From: JABMPJ01 sp964345005
Lineage (GTDB): Bacteria; Verrucomicrobiota; Kiritimatiellia; UBA8416; JABMPJ01
Reading direction: 5' to 3'
Length of the DNA stretch: 8,126 nucleotides
NCBI GenBank assembly: GCA_964345005.1
Contig: CAYFPQ010000105.1
Coordinates: 1 to 8,126, forward strand
Shown here: piece after piece, positions 1 to 7,238 of the stretch
How the letters are laid out: every line of letters starts with the position of its first letter
How positions within the stretch are numbered: the stretch's first letter is position 1
The notes under the pieces: generated by a model
The model's database searches: none
The model's input: the letters and a program-made list of their open reading frames with translations, nothing else
What the model was told of the DNA's origin: nothing
Made by a program: the position numbers and the translations under genes

Positions 1-182
1 TATGTCAAGAAACCACAACATATGGGGGGTACTTGAGTCAATCAGCCACCCACGTCTGCATAAAGATTCTTCATTACAACCTGCTCTTTCTCTACTGATT
101 ACCGATCACCGTCTTCTGGTCACGGTCACTTCTCTTCATTCATTCTCTTTGCAGTGACCACACTTAGGACTTGTTCTACACA
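1..182. other. Stretch downstream of the operon without a recognisable gene
   Basis: After the TAA of the propeller gene no reading frame of useful length or similarity is visible on either strand. The minus strand contains only very short frames. One, beginning at ATG 21 (MLWFLDI), is open to the left edge but has no ribosome site. No strong GC-rich hairpin with a T-run is present. Confidence 0.5.
124..159. repeat. Inverted repeat downstream of the last gene, possible weak terminator
   Basis: GGTCACT at 124-130 is perfectly complementary to AGTGACC at 153-159, with a 22-base loop. A second GGTCAC copy lies directly before it at 118-123. The hairpin falls 24 bases after the stop codon of the last gene. 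The long loop and lack of a T-run argue against a strong intrinsic terminator; it could as well be a protein-binding site or chance. Confidence 0.3.
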
Positions 183-1595
183 TTACGTCACCCGTTGGTC
201 CACGTTGCTCATACGCTTAACAGTCCCGGCATTCATCAATGATACTCTTCTCATTCCAGACTGAATGACCATGTTCGTACGCAAACAGCGAGTAGTGCCA
301 TCCGCACTATTAAAGAGAATATTCCAGCAGCCATCATTATCCACATCAGCGAGAGCGATATTGTGTATTCCCATGCGAGTTTCTTCTCTAACCGTCTTAC
401 CGGAAGTATATCGCGCATGAAACAGCAGATGACCGTCTGCTCCCGATACTATGAAGAGGTTGTTGTCTGCGTCCCCGACAATGAATTCATCTATCCCGTC
501 ATTGTTGATATCAACGGCTACAGGAGAACCTTTGCATCCGCCATTAAGTGTCTTGGCCCAACGCACCTCGCCACTATCAGCATTAAGGCATTGCAGCTCC
601 TTATGATTATCCTCATACCCGCCACCACAAATCACTTTTTCGCCTTTAACTGATCCAATACAGACCTTCTGGCCTGCCCAAATATTTCTCTTCCATACTT
701 CCCGGCCATCGCCTGCCAAGGCAACGGAACCGTACTGGCAGGCCGGATCACTCTTAGGGTCAACGGTATACGAGACAACTATTTCCGGTTTTCCATTATC
801 ATCGATATCACAGAGCGACATCGTATTTGCCCCCGGGTCTCCTGCGGTCTTATACGTCCACAGTACCGTTCCGTCTTTCACATGACGGCAAACAACGCAA
901 CCATCATGAGGATGCCCTCGATAGGTATGGTTGCCATAAACAAACTCTAGAAAACCGTCCCCGTTCAGGTCCGCGACAACCGGGCCACCACAGCAATCTT
1001 CCTCTCCCAAGGGCCCCCATATCAACTTGCCCGTACAACCGTCAAAGAGGTGAGCTTTTCCTATGGCTCCCTTAACGCTTCTGGTGATTGCCAATATCTT
1101 CTGATGAGAATCCGTGTCCTGAAAGACTGCCAACCCCATGGACAGGAATGCTCCGGATAGCGGCTGGCTCCAAAGCAGTCTGTCCTTCACCATCTCATCG
1201 GTCTTCAGGACATAAAGCGTTGGATCTTTACCTTCTGTCGCAAACACTAATTCGTATTTGCCGTCACCATTGACATCCGCCAAAGAAAGGTTGTTACACC
1301 CCACATACTGCCCGTCAGGCAATTTGTAGGACCACTTAACCGTACCGTCCTTCCCATTGAGGCAATACATGCTGTAAGTAAACGAACCAACAAAGACTTC
1401 GCATTCACCATCATTATCTGCATCGGCAGCCAATACGGCTGAATATAGGTAACCTTTCCCTTCTGGAATGAATTCCCACATTACCTTTATGCCCAATCCA
1501 TTCCCGCAGCCGTTGCCGACTTCGGTCAGTGATCCAGCACCGGGCATGCCATCGCCCTGCCGTAAACATTCACTCTCAGCTACAGGGAGTTTCAT
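183..1595 (-). CDS. FG-GAP/VCBS (PQQ-like) eight-repeat beta-propeller protein
   Basis: This 470-aa protein is built of repeats of about 51 residues. Six carry a calcium-binding DxDxDG-type loop followed by a hydrophobic strand: DADNDG (58), DVNGDG (107), DLNGDG (209), DIDDNG (263), DINNDG (362) and DVDNDG (417). Two more at the expected spacing are degenerate: FQDTDSHQKILAI (158) and VCIGSVKGEKVICGG (311). Between loops lie PQQ-type strands ending in Trp (GTVKW, GKLIW, GTVLW, GREVW, GEVRW). Eight repeats at even spacing fit an eight-bladed propeller, a binding or scaffold fold with no visible catalytic site. Residues 1-37 are Gly-rich, lie outside the repeats and are not a signal peptide; an internal ATG at 1481 (MWEFIPEGKG) would start exactly at the first blade but has a poor ribosome site. 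There are 18 cysteines. It is the last gene of the run, ten bases after the deacetylase. Confidence 0.85.
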   Translation of the reverse strand: MKLPVAESECLRQGDGMPGAGSLTEVGNGCGNGLGIKVMWEFIPEGKGYLYSAVLAADADNDGECEVFVGSFTYSMYCLNGKDGTVKWSYKLPDGQYVGCNNLSLADVNGDGKYELVFATEGKDPTLYVLKTDEMVKDRLLWSQPLSGAFLSMGLAVFQDTDSHQKILAITRSVKGAIGKAHLFDGCTGKLIWGPLGEEDCCGGPVVADLNGDGFLEFVYGNHTYRGHPHDGCVVCRHVKDGTVLWTYKTAGDPGANTMSLCDIDDNGKPEIVVSYTVDPKSDPACQYGSVALAGDGREVWKRNIWAGQKVCIGSVKGEKVICGGGYEDNHKELQCLNADSGEVRWAKTLNGGCKGSPVAVDINNDGIDEFIVGDADNNLFIVSGADGHLLFHARYTSGKTVREETRMGIHNIALADVDNDGCWNILFNSADGTTRCLRTNMVIQSGMRRVSLMNAGTVKRMSNVDQRVT

Positions 1596-1605
1596 TGGTC
1601 AGTGC

Positions 1606-2526
1606 CTATCCCTTCCCATGCCCACGACGGTCAAGGGTCAGTTCTTGGCCGGCCGCCTCACTCAACGGATTCAGCTTCCTGAACTCCGCTGCAATCTCAT
1701 CGGTCGTGGCAGGCACCAAGCGGCAGCCCAAGTCTTCGCAGATGTTGCCCGCCGCCTTAACAATGCCAAACAGCGTCTCTCGCCGGAAATCATCCGCATC
1801 ACTGTAATCGAAGGTGTTGTGGGTCAGCGATTTCAGGTGTTTGACAGAAATGGCATCGCCCGCCTCAATCTGGCGGACCACGTTCTTGTGAATGGTGTAC
1901 CAGTGATTCTTGGCATCGACCAGCTCGACACGCAAGTCCTGCGGATGCGCCCCACCCCACATGCGGGACTCCACGTCGACTGTCACCGGTGCATTCACGA
2001 AATCTACATCGCCTTTCAGACTCTTGTTGAATCGATGTGGATAATGGGCCTCCATGGGTGAGCTTCCCCATACGCAAGCACAATTGGGCAGATTACGCGT
2101 GGGCAGAGAGACGGCACCATGCGTCAGTCCCACCGTTTCAAGGGCCGGGAACGTATGGTCATTGGCGGAGAAGTACCCCGGCGTGAAACACTTCGGTTTC
2201 TTCCCCATGGCCTGCGCGAAAGCGTCAACACCCTCTTCGAGGATCTTGACCTGATCGTCAAACCCATAGACGCCGAAGAACTCTGCATAGCCCTGATCCG
2301 CAGGGTGAATATGCAGTCCCACCTCATGCCCGGCGGCTTCCAGTTCCCTGTAAATGTCGGCATGTACCCGAATGTCAGAGGGAATCACCACAAAGGTGCC
2401 CTTCATGCCAGTCTCGTGCATGATGTCGCCCAAACCACGAATCGCCCGTTCCCCGAGCGCCGGGTCGTTGACACTGTGCTGCGTCGCCTCACAGTCCACC
2501 TGAATGTTAAAGTAGATATCAGCCAT
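1606..2526 (-). CDS. NodB-like polysaccharide deacetylase family protein
   Basis: This 306-aa protein has the layout of the NodB-homology fold, which removes N-acetyl (sometimes O-acetyl) groups from sugars using a metal-bound water. Visible landmarks are the first strand FNIQVDCEA (Asp11, Glu13), GMKGTFVVIPSDIR (40-53), GHEVGLHIHP (66-75; His67, His72, His74) and TPGYFSANDHTFPALETVG (115-133), which matches the usual FRaG-Y-aNe-T-aLe-lG block. The metal set is therefore probably Asp11 with His72 and a second His; the classical HxxxH spacing is not obvious, as in the GLHxHP subgroup. The C-terminal third (from about residue 190) is not recognisable. ATG 2526 is preceded by GGAG at 2533-2536 and AGGAGG at 2539-2544, and overlaps the upstream gene by 8 nt. 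There is no signal peptide, so a cytoplasmic sugar intermediate is possible. The stop is TAG, ten bases before the next start. Confidence 0.82.
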   Translation of the reverse strand: MADIYFNIQVDCEATQHSVNDPALGERAIRGLGDIMHETGMKGTFVVIPSDIRVHADIYRELEAAGHEVGLHIHPADQGYAEFFGVYGFDDQVKILEEGVDAFAQAMGKKPKCFTPGYFSANDHTFPALETVGLTHGAVSLPTRNLPNCACVWGSSPMEAHYPHRFNKSLKGDVDFVNAPVTVDVESRMWGGAHPQDLRVELVDAKNHWYTIHKNVVRQIEAGDAISVKHLKSLTHNTFDYSDADDFRRETLFGIVKAAGNICEDLGCRLVPATTDEIAAEFRKLNPLSEAAGQELTLDRRGHGKG

Positions 2527-3490
2527 AACGCTCTCCGTCCTCCTGCAATGTTACCTGGAATGTCCTGTCGGCTTCCGTGCCTGTTACCCAGCCGTTTCCC
2601 CACTCCGCCACAAACGATTCATCGTTCAGGCCTTTGTCGTTGAGACCATGGGTCGCTACTGACATTCCATCCTTGTTCATCTCAATCAGGCGAAATTCAA
2701 ACGGGTACTCCCGTAACGATGATGTGAGACAGTAGGTCGCGCTACGGTCGACTGTTACATCGTTAATATGCCAATGTCCTGCCAGGGCTATCCTGACGTT
2801 GGCGTGTTTTCCGATGATGTTCGAGATTTCATCGCCCAAACCTGGATCACCCAGCCCAAACTCCGCAGGCGTCACGCACTGTTTGGCCGTTGGCTTCCCC
2901 TTTGGCAGGCTCCCCACCTTGTAGCGCTCCTTGTGTGCTAGAGGTGTGTGGCTCACCAGTATGGCTGGTTTGTCGGCGTGGAGAGTCAATTGATCATCAA
3001 GCCACTGCAATTGGCTGCACGAAAAGCTCATTCCCTCTATCTCACCGGCTTTGTACCGGTTTTCGTCAAGATAGGCGGCAGTACAACCATCCCTATCCAA
3101 CCAGAAACAGGCATCTAGAAAGACAAACAGAACATTGTTGATCAGCTTCGTGTGATAGCACCCCTCACCTTGGGCCGAATAGCGCGAACGAAGCGCGGCG
3201 CGCACGCCGGGAGTCCATGTGTCATGGTTGCCGGGCACCGCATACCACGGACAGCCAAGCTGGTCCATGATCTCGCAACCGCGTTTATAGCTTTCCATGG
3301 TCGAGTCGGCGGTGAAATCGCCACAGTGAATCACAAAATCCGGCGCCAAATCAGCAACTGTCGCGATGATGCTGTCCGCAATCCTTTCCGACTGCGAGCC
3401 CAGCCCCCTATTCCACCAGGCACCGTCAACGCCCTGGCCCGGCGCAAAGAAATGCGTGTCCGAGATGACCGCGAAACGAAAGGCTTTCAT
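2519..3490 (-). CDS. Calcineurin-like metallophosphoesterase (CpdA/Icc-like)
   Basis: This is a 323-aa phosphoesterase with the full set of metal motifs: SDTH (Asp11, His13), HCGDF (Asp58), PGNHD (Asn88, His89), VSHTP (His181) and AGHWH (His239, His241). Proteins of this class hydrolyse phosphomonoesters or diesters (the CpdA branch cleaves cyclic nucleotides) using two divalent metal ions. The motif order and the short N-terminus (MKAFRFAVISDTH) point to a soluble enzyme without a signal peptide. The ATG at 3490 has AGGA six bases upstream; a GTG at 3493 directly precedes it and is only three bases from that site. The start overlaps the stop of the purple acid phosphatase-like gene (TGATG), and its own 3' end overlaps the deacetylase start by 8 nt. 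It may supply the phosphatase activity that its altered neighbour could lack. The substrate cannot be told from sequence. Confidence 0.88.
   Translation of the reverse strand: MKAFRFAVISDTHFFAPGQGVDGAWWNRGLGSQSERIADSIIATVADLAPDFVIHCGDFTADSTMESYKRGCEIMDQLGCPWYAVPGNHDTWTPGVRAALRSRYSAQGEGCYHTKLINNVLFVFLDACFWLDRDGCTAAYLDENRYKAGEIEGMSFSCSQLQWLDDQLTLHADKPAILVSHTPLAHKERYKVGSLPKGKPTAKQCVTPAEFGLGDPGLGDEISNIIGKHANVRIALAGHWHINDVTVDRSATYCLTSSLREYPFEFRLIEMNKDGMSVATHGLNDKGLNDESFVAEWGNGWVTGTEADRTFQVTLQEDGERYG
2533..2544 (-). promoter_or_regulatory. Double Shine-Dalgarno before the deacetylase
   Basis: The minus strand carries AGGAGG (2539-2544) and then GGAG (2533-2536), six bases before ATG 2526. Both lie inside the 3' end of the phosphoesterase gene. 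This is the strongest translation signal seen in the window. Confidence 0.55.
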
Positions 3491-5097
3491 CACACTTCCT
3501 CTACGACAGCGTCGTCAAACCAGGCTTTGCCCGTTGAACCCGACTTGGCAGAAAGAACAAGCCGACACCAATAGACGTACTCGAACAACGGTGGAGTTAC
3601 GATTTTCACGAGCGTCCAATCGTTAGTTCCATTCAGTGGCTCGGATTCCGTACGATCGATAAACCCCATGTCGCCGCTCCAAGACAGTGAAACGGTGACT
3701 CCGCCACCAACAATGTCTTCAGTCTTAATCCAAGCCGAGATCTTGTAACGTTTTCCGCCCGCGTCGTAGGCCCTACCGTCGTCTTTCAGCACACGACGGA
3801 TAGCGGGGACAACCGGCGTGCCGCCGTCATTGCACCAACAGATGCTACACCCGTCCCCATGGGCATTTTCCGTATCCAGTGCATACTGCGAACGCGGTAA
3901 TACCCACCTGACAGCGCCTTCTGCCAACCCTGCAATCACTGTACCCGCCTCTGGCTGTTCCGGGCAGGGACGCCGGGGACGCTGCGGTGCTAACGGCGTC
4001 AATTCACGCGACGGTTTCGTGAGTATCAACGTATCAATGATCCGATCATTGCTGTCGACGGCCCGGACCCGGCACTCGTCAGGGGCAACATCTGTCAGCA
4101 GAAAATGATTGGCCGTCTTGTTCATAGCCGAGAAGGGGTGAACATGATCCAGAAAAAGGCTGCTGAGCTGGCTCATGTCATACCCGCCACCACCGGAGAC
4201 AAAATATACCACTCCGTTTTGGCTGTCATACTTCCCGTCGGTCAGGGGGTAGGAACGTTCGTACATCGTCGCATGAGCGTTGTAGACAATATCCACTCCG
4301 TATTTTTCAAACAACGGGCATAGCACACGGGTTCCTGCAATCTCGAAAATGTTGGAACAGTATGGTGGGTGATGGAAGAAGACAAACTTCCACCGGGCGT
4401 CTTGAGATCTCTGGAGATCATCTTCCAACCAGGCCCATTGTTCCGAGCCGGGCCGATAATCCATGTTTGTGTTGAGAATGATGAAATGGGCGCAGCCGTA
4501 GTTGAAAGAATACCAATATTGCGGTTCGGGATATGAAAAGTACCTGAAATACCCTTCGTTGGGTGCATCGTGGTTACCCATGGTCGCAAACCACGGCGTG
4601 TACCTGAGCAGTTCATGGGTACAGGTAAAGAAATCCTTGAATCGAGATATCTCATCCTGCGCGGCGTCGCCGGTGCCGACGAAGATCGTGGGGCGATACT
4701 CACGGACCAACTGCACATTGCGTTTTTGCGCTTCACTGACGCGGTGGTGATCCCCATAGGTTGCAAAACGAAATGGCGAATCGTCAGAGACGGCCGTACA
4801 GAAACTGGAGCCTTCTGAGACATCCGACGAACCATCGGCGCCGATTGAACGGACCCGGTAGAAATACTTCCACTCCTCATCCAACCCATCAAGCGTAACG
4901 GCATGAACCGTAGTAGGACGATCACCCTCAACATGATCGGGGTACGTCGGCTCCGGTTTCCCCTTGTAGATGCTCCACCCCAACTCCTTGGCCCGCTCAA
5001 ACTCCACAACAGACGTTCCCGGCTCGTCTGTGTGCCACATGATGGTCATCGAGTGCTTCGTGACGTTCTGCAAATAGGGACCGCAGATGATCTTCAT
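3490..5097 (-). CDS. Purple acid phosphatase-like metallophosphoesterase with C-terminal carbohydrate-binding-like domain
   Basis: This 535-aa protein has three parts. Residues 1-105 form an Fn3-like domain typical of purple acid phosphatases (GPYLQNVTKHSMTIMWHTD; later YFYRVRS). Residues 108-355 are the phosphoesterase core: YGDHH (Asp116, His118), TGDAAQ (Asp144), MGNHD (Asn175-His176), FFHHPPY (His242-243) and NAHATMYER. The last motif is normally GHxHxYER; here the Gly is Ala and the second His is Thr277, and the Tyr of GDxxY is Gln147. A Pro-rich linker at about 361-384 leads to a beta-rich C-terminus (KISAWIK, LSWSGD, CRLVLSAKSG, WFDDAVV) resembling CBM4/9-type jelly-roll modules. The usual role is phosphomonoester hydrolysis at a two-metal centre, but the altered ligands make activity uncertain. 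GTG 5100 and ATG 5097 are adjacent possible starts; ATG was taken since it overlaps the previous stop. No signal peptide is seen, though family members are often exported. Confidence 0.85.
   Translation of the reverse strand: MKIICGPYLQNVTKHSMTIMWHTDEPGTSVVEFERAKELGWSIYKGKPEPTYPDHVEGDRPTTVHAVTLDGLDEEWKYFYRVRSIGADGSSDVSEGSSFCTAVSDDSPFRFATYGDHHRVSEAQKRNVQLVREYRPTIFVGTGDAAQDEISRFKDFFTCTHELLRYTPWFATMGNHDAPNEGYFRYFSYPEPQYWYSFNYGCAHFIILNTNMDYRPGSEQWAWLEDDLQRSQDARWKFVFFHHPPYCSNIFEIAGTRVLCPLFEKYGVDIVYNAHATMYERSYPLTDGKYDSQNGVVYFVSGGGGYDMSQLSSLFLDHVHPFSAMNKTANHFLLTDVAPDECRVRAVDSNDRIIDTLILTKPSRELTPLAPQRPRRPCPEQPEAGTVIAGLAEGAVRWVLPRSQYALDTENAHGDGCSICWCNDGGTPVVPAIRRVLKDDGRAYDAGGKRYKISAWIKTEDIVGGGVTVSLSWSGDMGFIDRTESEPLNGTNDWTLVKIVTPPLFEYVYWCRLVLSAKSGSTGKAWFDDAVVEEV
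3497..3500 (-). promoter_or_regulatory. Ribosome binding site deciding the phosphoesterase start
   Basis: On the minus strand AGGA (within GAGGA) sits six bases before ATG 3490 and three bases before GTG 3493, so the ATG is the better start. The site lies inside the last codons of the upstream gene. Confidence 0.5.
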
Positions 5098-5816
5098 CAC
5101 GTTGCCACCCCCTGCAAGCTAAGCATCTTTCGACCATACCGCCTCCCCCACTCCCGTTGGGATTCCGCGGAAAAATGGACCTCATCTCCCATGCTCTCAA
5201 GCCCCACTGAAGAGACAAAAGCGCAATTGTCAACGCGGGCAGGAATACCGGCAAGACCCTCATTGATGGTCCTGACAAACTCAGGTTTCGGCACAAAGGA
5301 AGGGAATGGGGCGCAATATTCAAGAAAACGACCAAGTTCACCAATCACAACAGGGACCCCAGGCATTTGCAGGTCAGTTCGGAGATCATCGATCATTTGC
5401 ACCAAACGGTCGCCGTGCGCTTCGGCGTCTTCCTTTACCTGGGTGTCCGTTTCACCTTGATGCCATAGTATGCCCTTCAACACACCATCATTGCGCGCAA
5501 TCATGGCCCGTCTAACGGCTGCTTCATAGAGATCTGCGCCTTTGTGCCATTCTCTAATCGATGTACCCCCAAAGGCAGAGGGAATAAGTCCTACTTGGAT
5601 CGATTCGTCCGAGTCTGCCATAAACTTGCCGAAGCTCAGTCCGGGACCGACCCCAACGATTGACGGCTTATCAAATTGAACCGGCTCTACGGCAGGTTCC
5701 AATTGATTGTCCTTGTTTAAGGAGAATACACGGGGATGTGGCGTCTTATCCTCCGGCCCGGCTTCCTGATCCCGGCCCGCCATGTTGGATTGACCTATTA
5801 ACAGATACAAGTGCAT
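5097..5816 (-). CDS. Sialate O-acetylesterase / CE6-like SGNH carbohydrate esterase
   Basis: This is a 239-aa hydrolase of the SASA/CE6 group, which removes O-acetyl groups from sugars such as sialic acid or xylan. The N-terminus carries LLIGQSNMAG with the nucleophile Ser10. Then come GPGLSFGK (58-64), a glycine block AFGGTSIREW (81-90), the signature WHQGETD (118-124), and a C-terminal Asp211-x-x-His214 (DEVHF) that should complete the catalytic set. The frame could start at ATG 5861, overlapping the upstream stop by 17 nt, or at ATG 5828. ATG 5816 was chosen because GGAG lies six bases before it and homologues begin close to the GQSN strand. No signal peptide is present; the hydrophobic start is the first core beta strand. 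The stop overlaps the ATG of the next gene (TGATG), which points to coupled translation. The family call is firm; the substrate is unknown. Confidence 0.88.
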   Translation of the reverse strand: MHLYLLIGQSNMAGRDQEAGPEDKTPHPRVFSLNKDNQLEPAVEPVQFDKPSIVGVGPGLSFGKFMADSDESIQVGLIPSAFGGTSIREWHKGADLYEAAVRRAMIARNDGVLKGILWHQGETDTQVKEDAEAHGDRLVQMIDDLRTDLQMPGVPVVIGELGRFLEYCAPFPSFVPKPEFVRTINEGLAGIPARVDNCAFVSSVGLESMGDEVHFSAESQREWGRRYGRKMLSLQGVAT

Positions 5817-5822
5817 CTTTAG

Positions 5823-5826
5823 CTCC
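5823..5826 (-). promoter_or_regulatory. Ribosome binding site deciding the esterase start
   Basis: The minus strand reads GGAG, a six-base spacer (CTAAAG), then ATG at 5816. This is better placed than anything before the upstream ATGs at 5828 and 5861, and favours the shorter esterase, whose first strand carries GQSNM. Confidence 0.55.
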
Positions 5827-5844
5827 ATTCCATCTTCTGCACAT

Positions 5845-7208
5845 TCACGGAATGAGTGCATGGAACTCCTTCAGCACTCGTAAAGCATGTGCGTATGGAT
5901 TCCCCGCTGCCACCATCAGATGATAGCGGCCAGAGAAATTGCGCATCCGCATGGCTGACACGATCTCCCGAAGCTGCGCGTGGCCTCGACCAAGCGGTAT
6001 GGAACCCTCTTCGGACAGATCATCCAGGTAACTCAGCGGCGGAGAAAGGGTGCCTTTGAGATCCGTCAGGCCATCTTCAATGAAGATATCGGTGACGTAA
6101 TCACGACACTTGGCCTTATAGAGTACATCGTAGAATGGCTGCATTCCTGCCCGGGCTGCTTCGAGCGGGGCATAGGCGTAACCGGCATAACCTGTTGGCG
6201 GCGCCTTAAGCTTTACCAGATCCTGCGGTGCAGGCTGAAGTATCCATTGTTTCCTGTTATCGGGGGGCTCAGGGATCGCCTCGCCGGGAGCTAGCCGAAC
6301 AATGCTGAGATCCGAGTGCAGGCCAAAGCAGGCGGGATATCCAAAGCGCTCAATCATCTCGGAGAAACGGTCGGGGCTTTCGGGCATGGTTGGCAGAAGA
6401 AGGGAAACAGAAGCGCCCAGACCGGCGAGCTGTTCGGCGCGTATCCTGGCCTTGAAGTCAACGCAATCCGGACAATAATCGCCTTCGCACAGGGCAGCGA
6501 AAGGATTGGACCGCAGTTGTTCGGCCATAAGATCCAGAATCCCTTCCGCGTTCAAAAGCATGGTCCGGGCATTTCCGATCCGGCCGTACCGTACAAGCCC
6601 ACGATCGCGANNNNNNNNNNCAGCCGTTCAAACCCGCGCACGCCACCGCGATGTCCGCCGGGTGCCTGTTTCATACGGATACGACAGACTTCACCGTTAG
6701 TGTCCAGATAGCTTCCTTGCAGCTCTCTCAAATACGGCAGTCCCAGCAGAGCCTCCGCAGTATGCAGGAGTGTGAGTGTATCCAGGTCCACGCCTACAAG
6801 CAGAATTTGACTTCCCGCGGTACGTGCGTGCTTCTCGAAAGGGGTGTCTCGACCACAGGGACCAGGAGCCTCTTCATGTCCGCTCAACAATTCTTGCGCC
6901 AACGGTCCCCGAGCCGCTACCGGATGCCGCGGGTGCCGACTGCGTAGCGTGCCCGGCATCTTGCGGCAGACCTCGGCCACGCTCCCCATCGTCGAGAGGG
7001 TGGTGTCAGGATCGAAATACTCCTCTTCGCGTGAAGTGAAGGAGGGGAACAGCAGTGTTCCCTCTTCTCCAACCGCCTTCTGAAGTGCAGCGATCAGCTC
7101 TTCGGCTCTTGTCCCAGGCCCGACAGCCTTGATGGAAGCATGTACGAACAGAGCCGTCCCTCGGCAGACGCCGAGAGATCCGACCTGTTTCTCAAGTAAA
7201 TCAGTCAC
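5845..7208 (-). CDS. AAC(3)-family N-acetyltransferase with C-terminal TIM-barrel-like extension (interrupted by assembly gap)
   Basis: The family transfers an acetyl group from acetyl-CoA to an amine, classically the 3-amino group of aminoglycosides. The GTG start at 7208 follows an in-frame TAG five codons upstream, and only a weak ribosome site is visible. The N-terminal part (196 aa) shows LFVHAS (residues 20-25), GTLLFPSFT (50-58), RKMPGTLRSRHPRHPVA (82-98) and TLLHTAE (146-152), with the HxxE pair of the family. After the N gap the sequence resumes in another frame as RDRGLVRYGRIGNARTMLLN, the expected C-terminal AAC(3) segment, then LCEGDYCPDC. So the two frames are one gene, about 454 aa. 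A further 195 residues or so follow the domain; near the end, IEDGLTDLKG, IPLGRGHAQLREIV and a last helix HALRVLKEF resemble the C-terminal half of sugar isomerase/AP endonuclease 2 TIM barrels. The AAC(3) call is firm; the extension call is tentative. The context suggests a glycan or metabolite substrate rather than a drug. Confidence 0.8.
6611..6620. other. Assembly gap (10 N) inside the acetyltransferase gene
   Basis: Ten N bases separate two halves of one gene. The upstream half ends exactly on a complete codon (FERL) at 6621. The downstream half resumes with one leftover base and then RDRGLVRY in the expected AAC(3) frame. For the frame to stay open the true gap must be 2 modulo 3 bases long (for example 8, 11 or 14), so the 10 N are a placeholder and not a measured length. 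Confidence 0.95.
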
Positions 7209-7238
7209 CTGTTCTTGTCTCTATTCTTTGACCACCGA

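Noticed and set aside
1..21. A next gene starting at ATG 21 on the minus strand, or a TTGACA -35 box at 3-8
   Set aside because: Only seven codons are visible with no ribosome site, and a lone hexamer cut by the window edge is not evidence of a promoter.
1468..2061. A 197-codon open frame on the plus strand, and similar plus-strand frames such as 2119-2643
   Set aside because: They lie antisense to well-recognised genes, show no family features and have no ribosome site of note.
5845..6561. A separate gene starting at ATG 6561
   Set aside because: The codons just upstream encode the conserved end of the AAC(3) domain, and the only interruption is the N gap.
5845..7208. An antibiotic resistance gene (aminoglycoside 3-N-acetyltransferase)
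   Set aside because: The family match is real, but the long extension and glycan-type neighbours, with no mobile element or resistance genes nearby, give no support for a resistance role.
7209..7238. A promoter between the kelch-like gene and the acetyltransferase gene
   Set aside because: Only 30 bases are available and no -35/-10 pair is visible, so read-through is more likely.
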